A stretch of DNA of 64,000 nucleotides from Punica granatum. Lineage: Eukaryota; Streptophyta; Magnoliopsida; Myrtales; Lythraceae. The notes under the pieces were generated by a model. That model was not told where the DNA came from and ran no database searches. It was given only the letters and a program-made list of their open reading frames with translations. This document shows positions 34,301-48,354 of the stretch, one piece after another. Both the position numbers and the translations under genes were made by a program. The stretch is from NCBI RefSeq assembly GCF_007655135.1, contig NC_045129.1:39867122-39931121 (forward strand), read 5' to 3'. How positions within the stretch are numbered: the stretch's first letter is position 1; the number at the start of each line of letters is the position of its first letter.

Positions 34301-37300
34301 GGGCGAAGCCCTTGACATTAAAAGGAGGCGGCATTCAGTTTGACAATGTGCATTTCAGGTGCTTAGAAATATCGAACTACTATTTTAAGAGCTACCACGT
34401 TCATCTCAGAAGCACACACTTTCAGTTAGTAAATCTTCTTGCCATTTAAATGGACCTTTTGATATGTTACTGGTGCTTAATTAAGCATCATGAAGTGACA
34501 AATTGTGAACCATGCTTTCTTCTAGCGAGCTTAAGCTCTTAAAACAGTTTTCCTCTTAAAACAGTTTTCCACTTAAAATTTCACTAGGATTAAATGAAAA
34601 TTGAAGTCTTTAATTTCATGGAAAATCGTAAAGTTTATTGTGTGCCTTCTTGTAGTGAACATCGTTGCACACAAGTAATATCTTTTACAGAGGACGATAT
34701 GCAGTTCAAAAACTGCCTAGCTACTGACAGAAAGATGATGGATGGCACTATATCTGTAGTAGTCACCTCTGCGTCCACTATATGATAAATTTTAAATGAG
34801 ATGTATGTTGATTGATGATATGCGATTCTTTTATGATTCATTTTAAAGAATAGGTTGGAGGACAAAGGGCATAAGCAGTTGTAGGGGGAAAAAATGTAGC
34901 CTGCCAAGAGATTGACTTTTCCATTGTTAATGGTATATCGGTTTCTTTCTTCCTCTTTGATCAATAGAGGGTTGTTTTAGCAAAAGCACAAAGGGGGTGC
35001 AAACCCATATACAAAGGATATACAAAAATAGAACAGAAAAAAAAGTAAGAGGGAGATTACATAGTGTCAAACAAATATTTAAAAACAGCATCATCCCAAT
35101 GCTAACATCCATTGATTTGGAAACATTCCGTAGCCTTGTTAATTAATCCGCCAGTGAATTGCTAGATCTGGTCAGTCTTAAGGTTGAAATTCATGAAGCA
35201 GCTTGTTGGTTTATAAATGTTCAAATGATATGAAACTTCCAGGATAATGATTGAATATTCTTTTGCTTGGAGAAATGATTAAAGTTCTTTTTTTTAATAG
35301 ATATATTGAAAGTACTTGTATATGAGTCCACTCATTAATTGATACTGATAAAATTTTGTTTCTTTTCCAATGATATATTTTATCAGTTGTTGAGACACCT
35401 TCTTTTCCACTTGCTACAGTTATCTGCCGGAAAGAAAAATCCTTGATGGAGTATCTTTTATAGTTCCAGCTGGAAAAAGTGTAGCCATTGTTGGGACTAG
35501 TGGCAGCGGTAAGTTTTGATGTGACTTCTGTCGCTATTATCTTCACAGCTTCATACTCAGATGTTCCGACTCCCAATTTATGGTTACTCATATATTGGAT
35601 ATACATCAATATATCCCTGATATGCTGAAGTGAGTTCTTCCTTTTGACATTACTGATGAATCTAAATCTGAAACTGTGTTGCAGGGAAATCAACCATTCT
35701 TAGATTGCTTTTCAGGTTCTTTGATACTCACTCTGGAACTGTAAGAAATGAGCCATTCCGCTATTGGAATATCTTCTCCTCCTATGCCACACATTTTTTT
35801 TGCATTCTTAAGCCGATTGATGCCATTATTTTCTCTTTCTTTCTAGTGAAAAAAATTTACTATGAGCACGCCTAACCTAACCCTAGATTTTCGAAAAATC
35901 AGGATTTACCTTTCTAGCTATCTCCCCACAGTTGAACCTTTTACATGCCTGTGTGTCTGCATTTGGTGAACACCATTGAATGTTCCGTTCTTATCAGTCA
36001 CCATCATCTTAAAGGGAGAAAATAAGGGAATTGCATGCTAGCTTCATTCCAGATAGCAATAAGTTTTCTGGCCATCCTGGATATTAATATTATTCTTCCT
36101 TTTAAACCACTGCTGTGGTCGTACTATTCCCTCATAATTGTTCCATCTAGTGTCCTATCCTACACCAAGAAGCTTCTTTTAACATTCTTCAAATTGTGAC
36201 CTGTAATACTTGAACTAATGCGAAGAATGAGATATGATTTCTTCCTTGTAATTCTCTATGCCGTCTCTTGTACTTACCGAGTGAAGGATCCAAACCTTCA
36301 CATCTAGAAATTTAAGATATGTGAAATCATTGTTGCATCAAAGTTTAGATAGCTATCCACATTAAAGATTGGAAAATCAACTCCAGTTTGCCAATCATGG
36401 AGTGTTCGTGCTAAGAGGAGCATTAGGTTCTTTTGGGGTGTTATACAGTCGATGGTGCAATTAATCAGTTATTTTTTCCATCTTTTGTGGTTTCTCTTCT
36501 GAAAATGATGTTATACATCTTCTCTTCCTGTCAAGATTTGATCTTGTTCCCTAATTAGTAGTGAATTAATACTGCAGAATAGACTACTGTGGTCTCTCTC
36601 TTGTTGATATAAGAGGCAAAATGGACAGCTGTTCTCTCTCTGTAATATCTGCTCAGTGGTGTCATAGTTCTGCTTAAGTTTCCTCCAAATGATTGTGTTA
36701 GATATGCCTCTGTCAACAGATAAAGATTGACGGGCAAGACATCCGGAATGTGACACTGGAAAGTTTACGAAACTCTCTTGGTGTGGTGCCTCAGGATACT
36801 GTAAGTTTTGATTATGCTTGTTCACACATTTTCTAGAAGTTCTTTGGTTTTATGGAAGTGCATGTGGATTTTTTAACTTTCACTTGCCATGCAAATCACC
36901 GATACGCTAGGTCCTTTTCAATGATACGATATTTCACAATATCCATTATGGTCGTCTGTCAGCAACAGAAGCAGAGGTACGCATGTTTCCTACCTCTCTC
37001 ATTTTTCCATTGAAGGAGTTCTAGTTATGTGTGCAATTTTAATGTTTTACAAGGTTGCATCTTAGTCTATGGTTTCTTTCTAGGTGTATGATGCTGCTAC
37101 ACGCGCTGCAATCCATGACACCATTATGCGGTTCCCTGATAAGTATCGAACTGTGGTAGGAGAGCGGGGCCTTAAGGTGTGAGATTATCTGATAAAATAT
37201 CTTTTGCCTGATATTTTTGGTGATGTTTGATTGGGCTTGAAAATTTTGTGTCAAATTTTGAAGTACTTAATAAGGTAAGTGCTGAATGATTTAGTAAATA

Positions 37301-39754
37301 TTGTTTGTGTCGAATTTTATGAATGGCATTGTCTTTGCTTAATGGCTCAAAACTTTTACCTTTTAAGACTTTTGGCATACAGTTTTGAAATATTATTATA
37401 GAATTTCAGAATAAAATGGAAATTTTGTAAAAATAAAAAGAGGACAGTGAATGACTGAAAGAGAGATGCGGTGGCTTGATTGCCGGCCACCACAGGTAAC
37501 AAATCCTGGCTGTGGTGGCTCCTCACCAGCCATGACCGTCTCAAGTAAGGTCGTTGCGACCTTTGGGGCCGTCATCGGCCTCATCCTAGGTGTCGTAGCT
37601 GCTGATCGAGTCCCTGTCGCTCATAAACCCACACCCACCCAAACCCCATCCCCCATCCCCCAACACCCCTCCACCCCCACCCCCACCCCCCCAACAACCA
37701 CCCCCACCAAACACCCTCTTTTGTCATTCCATAATATAAGAAAACCAGAGTTCTTTGTAATCACGACAATGACGGTGCTACTCTAAACAAGCAAAATATT
37801 TGCCTCCAGCTGAGTGAGAACCCGAACAAAAAAAAAATCAGGTAGATTTCTGGTTTTGTCATTGTGTGTTCTTTTGACTGTAACAGTTAATTTATTTTTG
37901 TTTACTAAACTCGGAATTATCAAACACCACTTAGTGGGCGCCCCTTTTTGGGCCTGCAGTGGTGGTACAAAGTTTATGTGCAGCGGTAACCTGGTGTTTA
38001 TCAGAGCGTATAGTTCAGTCATCCAAAAACTGAAACCACATGAGTAGAGAAACACAGAAGAGCATCTGTATTTTAAGTGTGTCACAACATCAAAACAATC
38101 AGTCAATTATTGTTTTGAGATTTTGTGGCTGCCCTGGTCCCCTTTAGCCTGTAGATAAATGCTCTCAGGTTGAGACAAAGCAGGATACAGCCCTAAATTA
38201 GTATCAGGTTCTGTAACTATGTTGATGGTTTTTTTGACCTAAATTTGAATTGTCACGTTACTGTGGTACTCAACTCAGCATCAGATCTGATGTGGGTTCA
38301 CAAGGCTCTTTTTTTTTTTTTTTTTTTTTAAGGACCCCAGCCTCCTAAGGATGTAACTGACTTTTCTGTGCAGTTAAGTGGTGGAGAGAAGCAGCGGGTG
38401 GCACTAGCACGTGCTTTCTTGAAAGCTCCCCCGGTCTTGTAAGCAGTCTTATAATCTTCCCACTACGAAGAATTTCCTTGAACTTTATGCGGAAACTTCT
38501 CAAGCACCATCATCATAACAATAGTTTATATCGGCACTTTGCTATAACAAAAGTATTTAGGCATAGAGGATGGATCAATTGCAAAAGGCCACCCTGAAAT
38601 TCTGATCAAGTTTCAGTGTACCCCCTTAAATTTATACATTTGCGACTAGACCCTTAAAATTTCGAGGTTGCTAGGCCATCTGTATTAAGTTTGAGTTTTG
38701 ACAATCAATCCCCTAATTAGATTGCATGATTTCAAAAGTCACAGCCAAAATCTTTTCTTTCCTTTCCTTTTGGTAATCAAGAAAAGCATTATCTTTTGTA
38801 GTCCCTTTACCTCTATATGTCGTGCAACTAGGTCCCTTTTCAAGAGACTGATTTCCTAAGAGGCTTTGACAAAATATGTTTTGGACATGCTCGTGATTCT
38901 ATAGATGTATGAGTTATTGTGTTCCCAAATGCTATTTCCACTTCCAATGTGGTCATTAGGTCACCACTGTATTTATGCAACTACTTGCTGATAACGGCTT
39001 CCTGACAAGCAGCCTGACACTTAAATCATTGCTTAAAATATGCTCAGCATTGTTCAGTCATAAAATTATTCGGGACAATACGCTGCACTTCATATTCCCA
39101 GTGCTGCCTATAATGAACTTTGCCTTTTTGGGCTTCACCTGAGTTTATTATTGACAGGTTGTGTGATGAAGCAACCAGTGCACTTGACAGTACAACAGAA
39201 GCGGAGATATTAAACGCGCTGAAATCACTTGCTAGTGATAGGACTTCAGTTTTTATTGCTCATCGTCTTACTACAGCAATGCAATGTGATGAGGTAAAAC
39301 AATTTTGCTCATGGCTCAGGGTGTTACTGACTAGGTCGAGGTTGGCATTTTAAGGAAGAGGGTAGAGTAGGTTACAATATCAGAGCATCAGAATTACTTG
39401 GAAGTGGAGAGTCATATAGATGAGGGAGTGCTAAAAATAGCAATGGTTTCAGATCTAGGCAACAATAACACATCGCTCTAGGCAAAGGCAAAATTTGCAG
39501 TTCCATTGACCCTCCTGGTGCTAGCCATGGAGGCACATCTTTGCATTCTTTTTCCTTGTTGCTGATGTGTTATGATGTAGTAACAGTTTATAGTCGTCCT
39601 GAAAATTGGCTTTCAGATAATAGTTTTAGAGAAGGGGAAGGTGGTGGAACAGGGACCCCATGAAATGCTTTTGTCACAAGCAGGAAGATATGCACAACTG
39701 TGGGCGCAGCAGAACAGCTCTGTGGATGCAGTTGATGGGACCATTAAGTCGTAA
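28353..39754 (+). CDS. ABCB25: Mitochondrial ABC half-transporter, ATM3/ABCB25 type
   Basis: This inner-membrane half-transporter exports a sulfur- and glutathione-containing compound needed for cytosolic Fe-S and molybdenum cofactor assembly. Twenty GT-AG exons keep frame: 28353-28673, 28768-28977, 29075-29261, 29368-29429, 29642-29685, 30947-31049, 31258-31365, 31952-32035, 32144-32204, 33128-33273, 33365-33481, 34273-34358, 35420-35508, 35685-35740, 36720-36800, 36911-36976, 37084-37176, 38374-38438, 39158-39293, 39617-39754; total 2,253 bp, 750 aa. The Arg-rich N-terminus is a mitochondrial presequence. The membrane domain (about 120-470) includes [18 protein letters not shown] and [16 protein letters not shown]. 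The ATPase has Walker A GTSGSGKST (535-543), Q-loop VVPQD, signature LSGGE (639-643), Walker B LLCDEATS (D663, E664) and H-loop H695. Sequence and length match ATM3 throughout. The start could also be ATG 28398. It might instead be called by a paralogue name (ABCB23/24), but I see a single gene. Confidence 0.95.
29686..30946 (+). other. ABC transporter intron 5 (1.26 kb)
   Basis: The longest intron of the gene. It contains ordinary T-rich intron sequence and an AT-rich, purine-rich patch at about 30590-30800. No embedded gene or clear transposon boundary is seen. Confidence 0.6.
31494..31511. repeat. (CT)n microsatellite in ABC transporter intron 7
   Basis: About nine CT units followed by CGCGAG. 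Simple sequence; no function seen. Confidence 0.9.
32262..32563. mobile_element. MITE-like element, copy 3 (in ABC transporter intron 9)
   Basis: About 300 bp starting GTGTTTGGTTTTAGAGTTGA and ending GTGAAACCAAACGGCCC, so the ends carry an inverted GTTTGGTTT / AAACCAAAC pair. The internal phrase GTAATGATTGTGTT occurs more than once, and GTATTAAAAATTGAATTGAA is shared with the other two copies. This is the best preserved copy of the family here. It lies in the 923-bp intron 9 and does not touch the splice sites. The ends recall PIF/Harbinger (Tourist) or hAT MITEs; a target duplication was not clear. Confidence 0.7.
37177..38373 (+). other. ABC transporter intron 17 (1.2 kb) with foreign-looking core
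   Basis: Between AT-rich flanks lies a GC-richer block (about 37470-37720) with GGCCACCAC and a C-rich run of CCCCACC-type repeats. It resembles the cores of inverted-repeat elements elsewhere in this window (about 47700-47960). A T-run of about 22 bases stands at 38308-38329, 45 bases before the acceptor. The block is probably a decayed DNA transposon, but no ends were fixed. Intron 18 (38439-39157) shows nothing special apart from a CCACCCTGAAATT-type repeat arm near 38590. Confidence 0.35.
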
Positions 39755-43112
<3,358 letters not shown>

Positions 43113-43131
43113 TTAATTGGTTGGAAATCTT

Positions 43132-43334
43132 TTTTTTTTGTTATAACCAGGATATTTGGGTTTTACTTGACTAATCATACCGTCCACATGAATACCTTGC
43201 AAGCCTATGGGACAAGTAAGTTTGGCCAAGGTGACACAATAGGAAGTATTCTCCTACATGATTTTCGAGGTGACTTGAACCTGAAACTTCACTAAGGAAG
43301 TCACACCCTTAACCACCATGCCAAGCCTATTGGG
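43132..43334 (-). mobile_element. SINE (tRNA-derived type) with target-site duplication
   Basis: On the minus strand the 203-bp unit starts ACCCAATAGGCTTGG, has an A-box-like GGCATGGTGGTTAAGG, then about 30 bases further the B box GGTTCAAGTCA (reverse complement of 43271-43281), and ends in an A-run (T-run 43132-43139 on plus). A 19-bp duplication TTAATTGGTTGGAAATCTT flanks it at 43113-43131 and 43335-43353 with one mismatch. The pol III boxes, the A tail, the length and the duplication together identify a SINE. Confidence 0.82.
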
Positions 43335-43353
43335 TTAATTGGTTGAAAATCTT

Positions 43354-45180
43354 GATGTGCAAAAAATAAAAACACAACCAAATATATATACGTATATCTG
43401 CAAAAATAATTTCTTTACTCAAAATGTACCAAACAAGTTTTTTTTAATAAAAATGTGTACTTCTATGAAACAATGTTCTTGCTTTTTGCCCAAATATTTA
43501 GGGTAGACAAAATTTCAAATGAATTATTAGGAAAAGACAATATACTAGATGCTATTTCTTTGCCATTTTACTTTGTTTATTTTATTTATTGCCATAATAT
43601 ATAATGTCAAATTTTCATGTAATATAGCTAATTTAATGCCAACATATTATTCGAATTTGAAATTCATGAATATTATTTAATTAATATTTTCACAATTGAA
43701 AAGATTTTCTAACTAAAAATTTTAAAAAGTAAATTAAAAAACAATGATTATATGAGCACAACTATCTGTTATTCAAAAAGCACAAACTCATCAATTATAT
43801 ATACGTTTTCTAAAAAGATAATAATCAACAAGTAGTTAAAAAAAAGTTACAATTAATATAGGAGTCATTTTGTTTGAGTATGAAGATTCGATTCTTTTTT
43901 CTTGGCGAGATCTATAAATGAGTAATAGAACACTAAACAAATAAGATTTTGGTTTATAAAGTAGGATTGTATTTTTTTTCTCAGTTATCGGGCAAAAAAA
44001 ACAAGAATATGTCTTACAATAAGTAGTGTTTTTGGCCTGTGTGTTGCGTGGGTTCCTTTTCATATATTTTTGTACTATTTCTTATTATAATTATTTATAT
44101 TCTGAAACACCAATTTCTAATTAAATATAATAATTATTAATTTTAATTTTCAAGTAATAATCTTCAATATTTTTTGTTAAAATTATAGTAAAATAGTTAT
44201 TTTAATAATAGTTTGAAACAAATTGTTTCAATTAATATGCATCATATATTTAAGTTAATTGAAAACATAGATATATCATATATATCAAGTTTAGTAATTA
44301 AAATAAAAATTTGTTTCGCCCTGTTTATTTAAAGAGTGCTTAAGGTATTCTTATTTTTTGTTCTATTTATGAGCTTATGTTCATAGTATTTTCATTAGTT
44401 TTTCTATAGGATATACTTTGTTATGGAAATCCTATACACGATTAATTAAGTTTTTTGTATTGTTTATATTCTCTGCATCGTATATGTTCATTTTAACACA
44501 TTTAAATCTTATACATAATATTTAATTTATGAAATTTAGTTTTTTTACAATATTGAGTACATTTATTACGAACATTTATTACAAGCGTCGTCTAATTTAC
44601 TATATATTAAATCTGTGCGTTGCATGGATTTTGTAAAGAAAATTTGTTATGAAATGTTAGCTATTAAGACAATTATCTATAATTGATTTATAGTTCATAT
44701 TAATATATATAATAGAAAAATTGTTCTTATACAATATAAACTTTAATGTGATAAATTTCATACTCACGCTAGATAATATTAATTAAAGAGCTCATGAGCA
44801 AATAATTCATGTAAAATATTTCACGGACATGATCTCAATAATCAATTCAATTTCTAAGAAAATAGTTATATAATCCACAAAAAAAATTCCCAACTAGTTT
44901 ATTATTAATGAAAGATTAATAATCATGGAGATAAAATTTTAATATTAAGTATTCGTAGTTGTCTTTTTCTCACTCATATTTGATATATTAAGTTTTGTAA
45001 AATGACTAATCACTCTGATGAGAGATTTACTTAATTTAACTTTTATAAGGCTAATAATGATTATTAAAATTAATTAAGTAAAGTTTAATAATTCCTAATG
45101 TCTTTAAAATTATTTATATATGTATTTACCAATAAAATAGCAATTTTTTTTATAAAATAACAATAAGTTATTGGAATTCT
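43354..45180. other. AT-rich intergenic DNA
   Basis: No gene is supported. Two stretches, near 44035 and 44615 (GTGTGTTGCGTGGGTT and TGTGCGTTGCATGGAT), are decayed Helitron-type hairpin segments in the minus orientation. Confidence 0.4.
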
Positions 45181-45432
45181 TCTTTAATGTTTTTGGATAT
45201 ATTTTCTTTAATTACAATAATAGTTAATATTATTCAATTTCTATATAACATACTAATTGATTAAACATTTACGATTCTACCCCTATTTAATGTGGTGTGA
45301 TACAACTTTATATTCTTTAATGTTTTCTGGATATATTTTCTTTAATTACAATAATAATTGATATTATTCAATTTCTGTATAACATACTAATTAATTATAC
45401 ATTTACGATTCTACCCATATTTAATAGGGTGG
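45181..45432. repeat. Two-copy tandem duplication, period 133 bp
   Basis: TCTTTAATGTTTTTGGATAT, TTTCTTTAATTACAATAATA, CATACTAATTGATTA and CATTTACGATTCTACCC recur in order at 45181 and at 45314 with few changes. The second copy is followed by a TATATAGA run at about 45440-45462 that reads as a Helitron-like TC start on the minus strand. Confidence 0.85.
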
Positions 45433-45736
45433 GAATTTCTATATATATATATATATATAGATTTTTCGTAACTGAATATTTAGAATAGAGAGGAAAAATG
45501 TATAAATAGTAATAAATTGTGTGTTGAGTAAGAAAGGAAGAGATGAGAATTGGGAGAGTAATTTTAAATGTTTTATCCGTATGAAATTAATATGTTCTCA
45601 GATCATTTTGGTAAGATGAACAACAAATGGGGTAAATTAGCCAAAGAGGGGGTGAAAATAGCCCTAGCCAATTATTTGTTATTACCTACCTCAATAATGT
45701 AAAGCGGTATGATAAATTGATCCCAATAACGCTTTA

Positions 45737-46167
45737 GGCTCCGTTTGTTTCAAGGAAAATAAGTTCATGAAAAAATTAAATTCCACGAAAATAAGTTCAT
45801 GTTGCGTTTGGTTTGCAAGTAACATTTTAAAATCAGATTTTGATTTTGAAAAAGAGTTGTATAAATGGTTATATATGGGGCCCACCATTTGACTTTGTAT
45901 GAGTTATTTTGTTTCGTTGTGGAAAAAAAGTGAGACCCACCATTTGACTTTGTATAAATTATTTTATTTTATTGTGGATAAAATTAAGTTAAAGTGTGAT
46001 TTTAAAATCACACTAACAAACCAAACAAAACTTTTTAAGAGAGTTCACTTTCCAAACATTTCTCTTACTTTTTTAACAGAAAGAAAATTTTCCTGTTGAC
46101 CACACTTATTTGTTACCAGACATGAATTCACTCTACGTAAAATGTTTTTCCTGAAACAAATGGAGGC
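45737..46167. mobile_element. Tourist-type (PIF/Harbinger) MITE
   Basis: The 431-bp element has terminal inverted repeats GGCTCCGTTTGTTTCA at the left and GCCTCCATTTGTTTCA (reverse complement of the right end), two mismatches in 16. It is flanked by TTA on both sides (45734-45736 and 46168-46170), the usual PIF/Harbinger target. The similarity of the arms goes on inward (GGAAAA and ACTTATTTTC-like sequence). It encodes nothing. A GACCCACCATTTGACTTTGT phrase occurs twice inside. Confidence 0.8.
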
Positions 46168-46482
46168 TTATTTTATTGCACAACTCCTGTATATGCACAT
46201 TAGTAAATCTCTTAAACTCAACGAGGCTATCAATGATGACCACCCTAAGTTTCATAAAAAAAATGATTTATCAAAAAAATGACCATCCTTAATTCATGAG
46301 GACAGCATAATTCAAGAAACATTATAGTAAACAATGAAAATTGGTCCGTCCTCTCCAATGGTAGAGTGGGGAAGTTTGCCCTACTCTCACTCTTTTTTCT
46401 TTTTTCCTTTTTAAATATTTTTACTTTTTATTTTAATATATCTATATAAACCTTTTTTTTCCCTTCTCAGTCAACCGCCTCA

Positions 46483-46920
46483 TATGCAAAAGTTTAACGG
46501 ACCCGAATAATTTGGGTTCCAGCAAGGTTAGTGCAATGCATGTCACGATCATAGACTTTCTGCAACTACAAAAACTCACAACTGAGACTTTACTCAAGAG
46601 AAATAAATGACGAACTAACTAAAAACACACCACGATGGTAAAAAGCCTATTTCAATTTATCACCAGTTTATTTAAATAGTCTCTTTTTTATATACCACAT
46701 GCTATGCAAAAGTTCAATAGGTCAGATTAATATATGTTCAAGTAAAGTCGGTCTATTAAAGAGATAAAGCCATGCATAAAGTGGATTTTCTCTAATCACA
46801 AGACTTGCACCCAAGATCTCGTTTTATGGGAACAAGCACCGAATCACCTAAAACCACCAATTTATAAAAAGTATATTTCAATTTATTACCAATATAAATA
46901 GTCTCTTTCTATTTAACGTT
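46483..46920. repeat. Degenerate tandem repeat, period about 220 bp
   Basis: TATGCAAAAGTT opens units at 46483 and 46703. Each ends with ACC-C--T-GTAAAAAG, TATTTCAATTTAT-ACCA and AAATAGTCTCTTT. A third, more decayed unit may begin near 46957. This non-coding repeat recalls old retroelement sequence but could not be classified. 46921-47450 shows nothing further except a (TA)n run at 47155-47171. Confidence 0.6.
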
Positions 46921-47450
46921 GGGTATTGGGTATGAATTTTATTTTTCTATTAAATGCAAAGTTACACTGATTATGAGATACTTTTCATGAAAATCGAACC
47001 CTATTGCAAGTAAAGTTCGTATAATTAAAATTAATAGGGCACTCAAGGCTTATTATTTGTGATCTTGGTTTTCGAATTACAAACATTGACAATTTAATTT
47101 AAGATTAACGTGGAGAAATATTAGTTTATATACCATATGAAATATCAATTAATATATATATATATATATATATTAAATTGAAATCATTCACTATCAAATG
47201 AGAGTTTATAAGTGATAAACATAAATAGTTTTGTCATCAGTTTCAATTATATTTTATATTGGCTATTGCCATACTACCCCGATAATGCAATACAATTGAT
47301 GAGAAGGTTTTTCCGCGACAAGGCCCGGATAGTACCCTAGTAAGTATAATAACAAATATTGAGAAGACATTATCTCCTTTTCTTACAAAAAATAATTAGG
47401 TGGTTCATCAACAAAGAAGAAATTCACTATTAACAAAACCAGCTATACAA

Positions 47451-48341
47451 ATTAGGGAAAATGACACCAAAAATCACAAACTTCCCACTTTTTTTTAATT
47501 TTTTTTGTTTACCACAAACTATTTTTTTCTCTAAGAAATACACAAACTATCGATCCGTTATAAGTTTTACCACGCCTTTAACTTTCCCATTAATTTTAAC
47601 CGACGTATTAACGTTGCACTAAACGGTGCTACGCGGAGCACACAAATTGACCGAGTGAGACCCACATAAACTTTTTAAAAAATATAAATATGAAAATTAA
47701 AAAAAGAAGTGGAGGAGGCCGATTGGTGGGGCCCGCCACTGGCCACCACAACAGTGACTGGCGACCCCGATGAGGGGGTTGGTGGCTGACGGTGGGGTCC
47801 CACCGATCGAAAATGAAGGAATCCCCTAACTTTAATCATAATTGAGGATTTTCTCAATTCCGATCGGTGGGGCCTCGCTGTTGGCCACTATCCCCCCAAA
47901 CAAGGTCGTTGGTCACCGTCGTGGTAGCCGGTGACCCCGATTGGAGGGGTGGTGGCAGGCTGCGAGCCCTACCGATCAGTCTCTTCCCCCAATTTTTTTA
48001 ATCAATTTTTTTGGGTTAATTGTTGAAAAAATCACAGACTTTGCATTTTTTTCTTAAATTTAGAACGAACTTTTTTTTTCCCATCCAATCCGAGCCATTA
48101 AGTAAAATCCATTAAAATTAACAGGAGGATTGACGGAATGGTAGATGTGAGGACGGAATGTGAGTTGGTGATTTTACGTGCTATTCAAAAAGGTTCGTGC
48201 AATATTTGAGAAAAAGTATAAAGTTGATGATTTTTTTCAGCCATTAATCCCATTTTTTAAAAAATTTGAGATTTTTTAAAAAAGTTTATGTGGATCCCAC
48301 TTAGCCAATCTGTGTGCGCACGTGGAGTGCCAAGTCAAGAG
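47451..48341. mobile_element. Long-inverted-repeat (Mutator-like) element, interrupted at the right
   Basis: The segment 47610-47690 (GGAGCACACAAATTGACC, GACCCACATAAACTTTTT) is matched, inverted, by 48262-48340 (AAAGTTTATGTGGATCCCA, CAATCTGTGTGCGCACGTGGAG), about 85% by eye. The left arm starts near 47451. The right arm stops where the second LINE inserted, and its outer part is not found beyond the LINE. The interior (47700-47960) is GC-rich with GGTGG- and CCGATCGG-type phrases and no transposase. Confidence 0.55.
48013..48251. mobile_element. Small inverted-repeat element (MITE-like), 239 bp
   Basis: The left end GGGTTAATTGTTGAAAAAAT and the reverse complement of the right end GGGATTAATGGCTGAAAAAA are similar, and similarity continues inward (ATCACAGACTTTGCA against ATCATCAACTTTATA). 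ATTTTTT stands on both sides (48005-48012 and 48252-48258), a possible target duplication, though in low-complexity sequence. It sits inside the larger inverted-repeat element, whose arms it resembles. Confidence 0.55.
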
Positions 48342-48354
48342 AACATAATATATT

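Noticed and set aside
34950..35190. Possible LINE 3' end (minus strand) in ABC transporter intron 12
   Set aside because: The phrase TTTGTATATGGGTTTGCACC recalls LINE tails, but there is no A tail, duplication or coding match that I can show.
37451..37786. Plus-strand frame of 111 codons with Pro/Thr repeats in intron 17
   Set aside because: Result of a C-rich simple repeat; it lies within an intron and has no domain.
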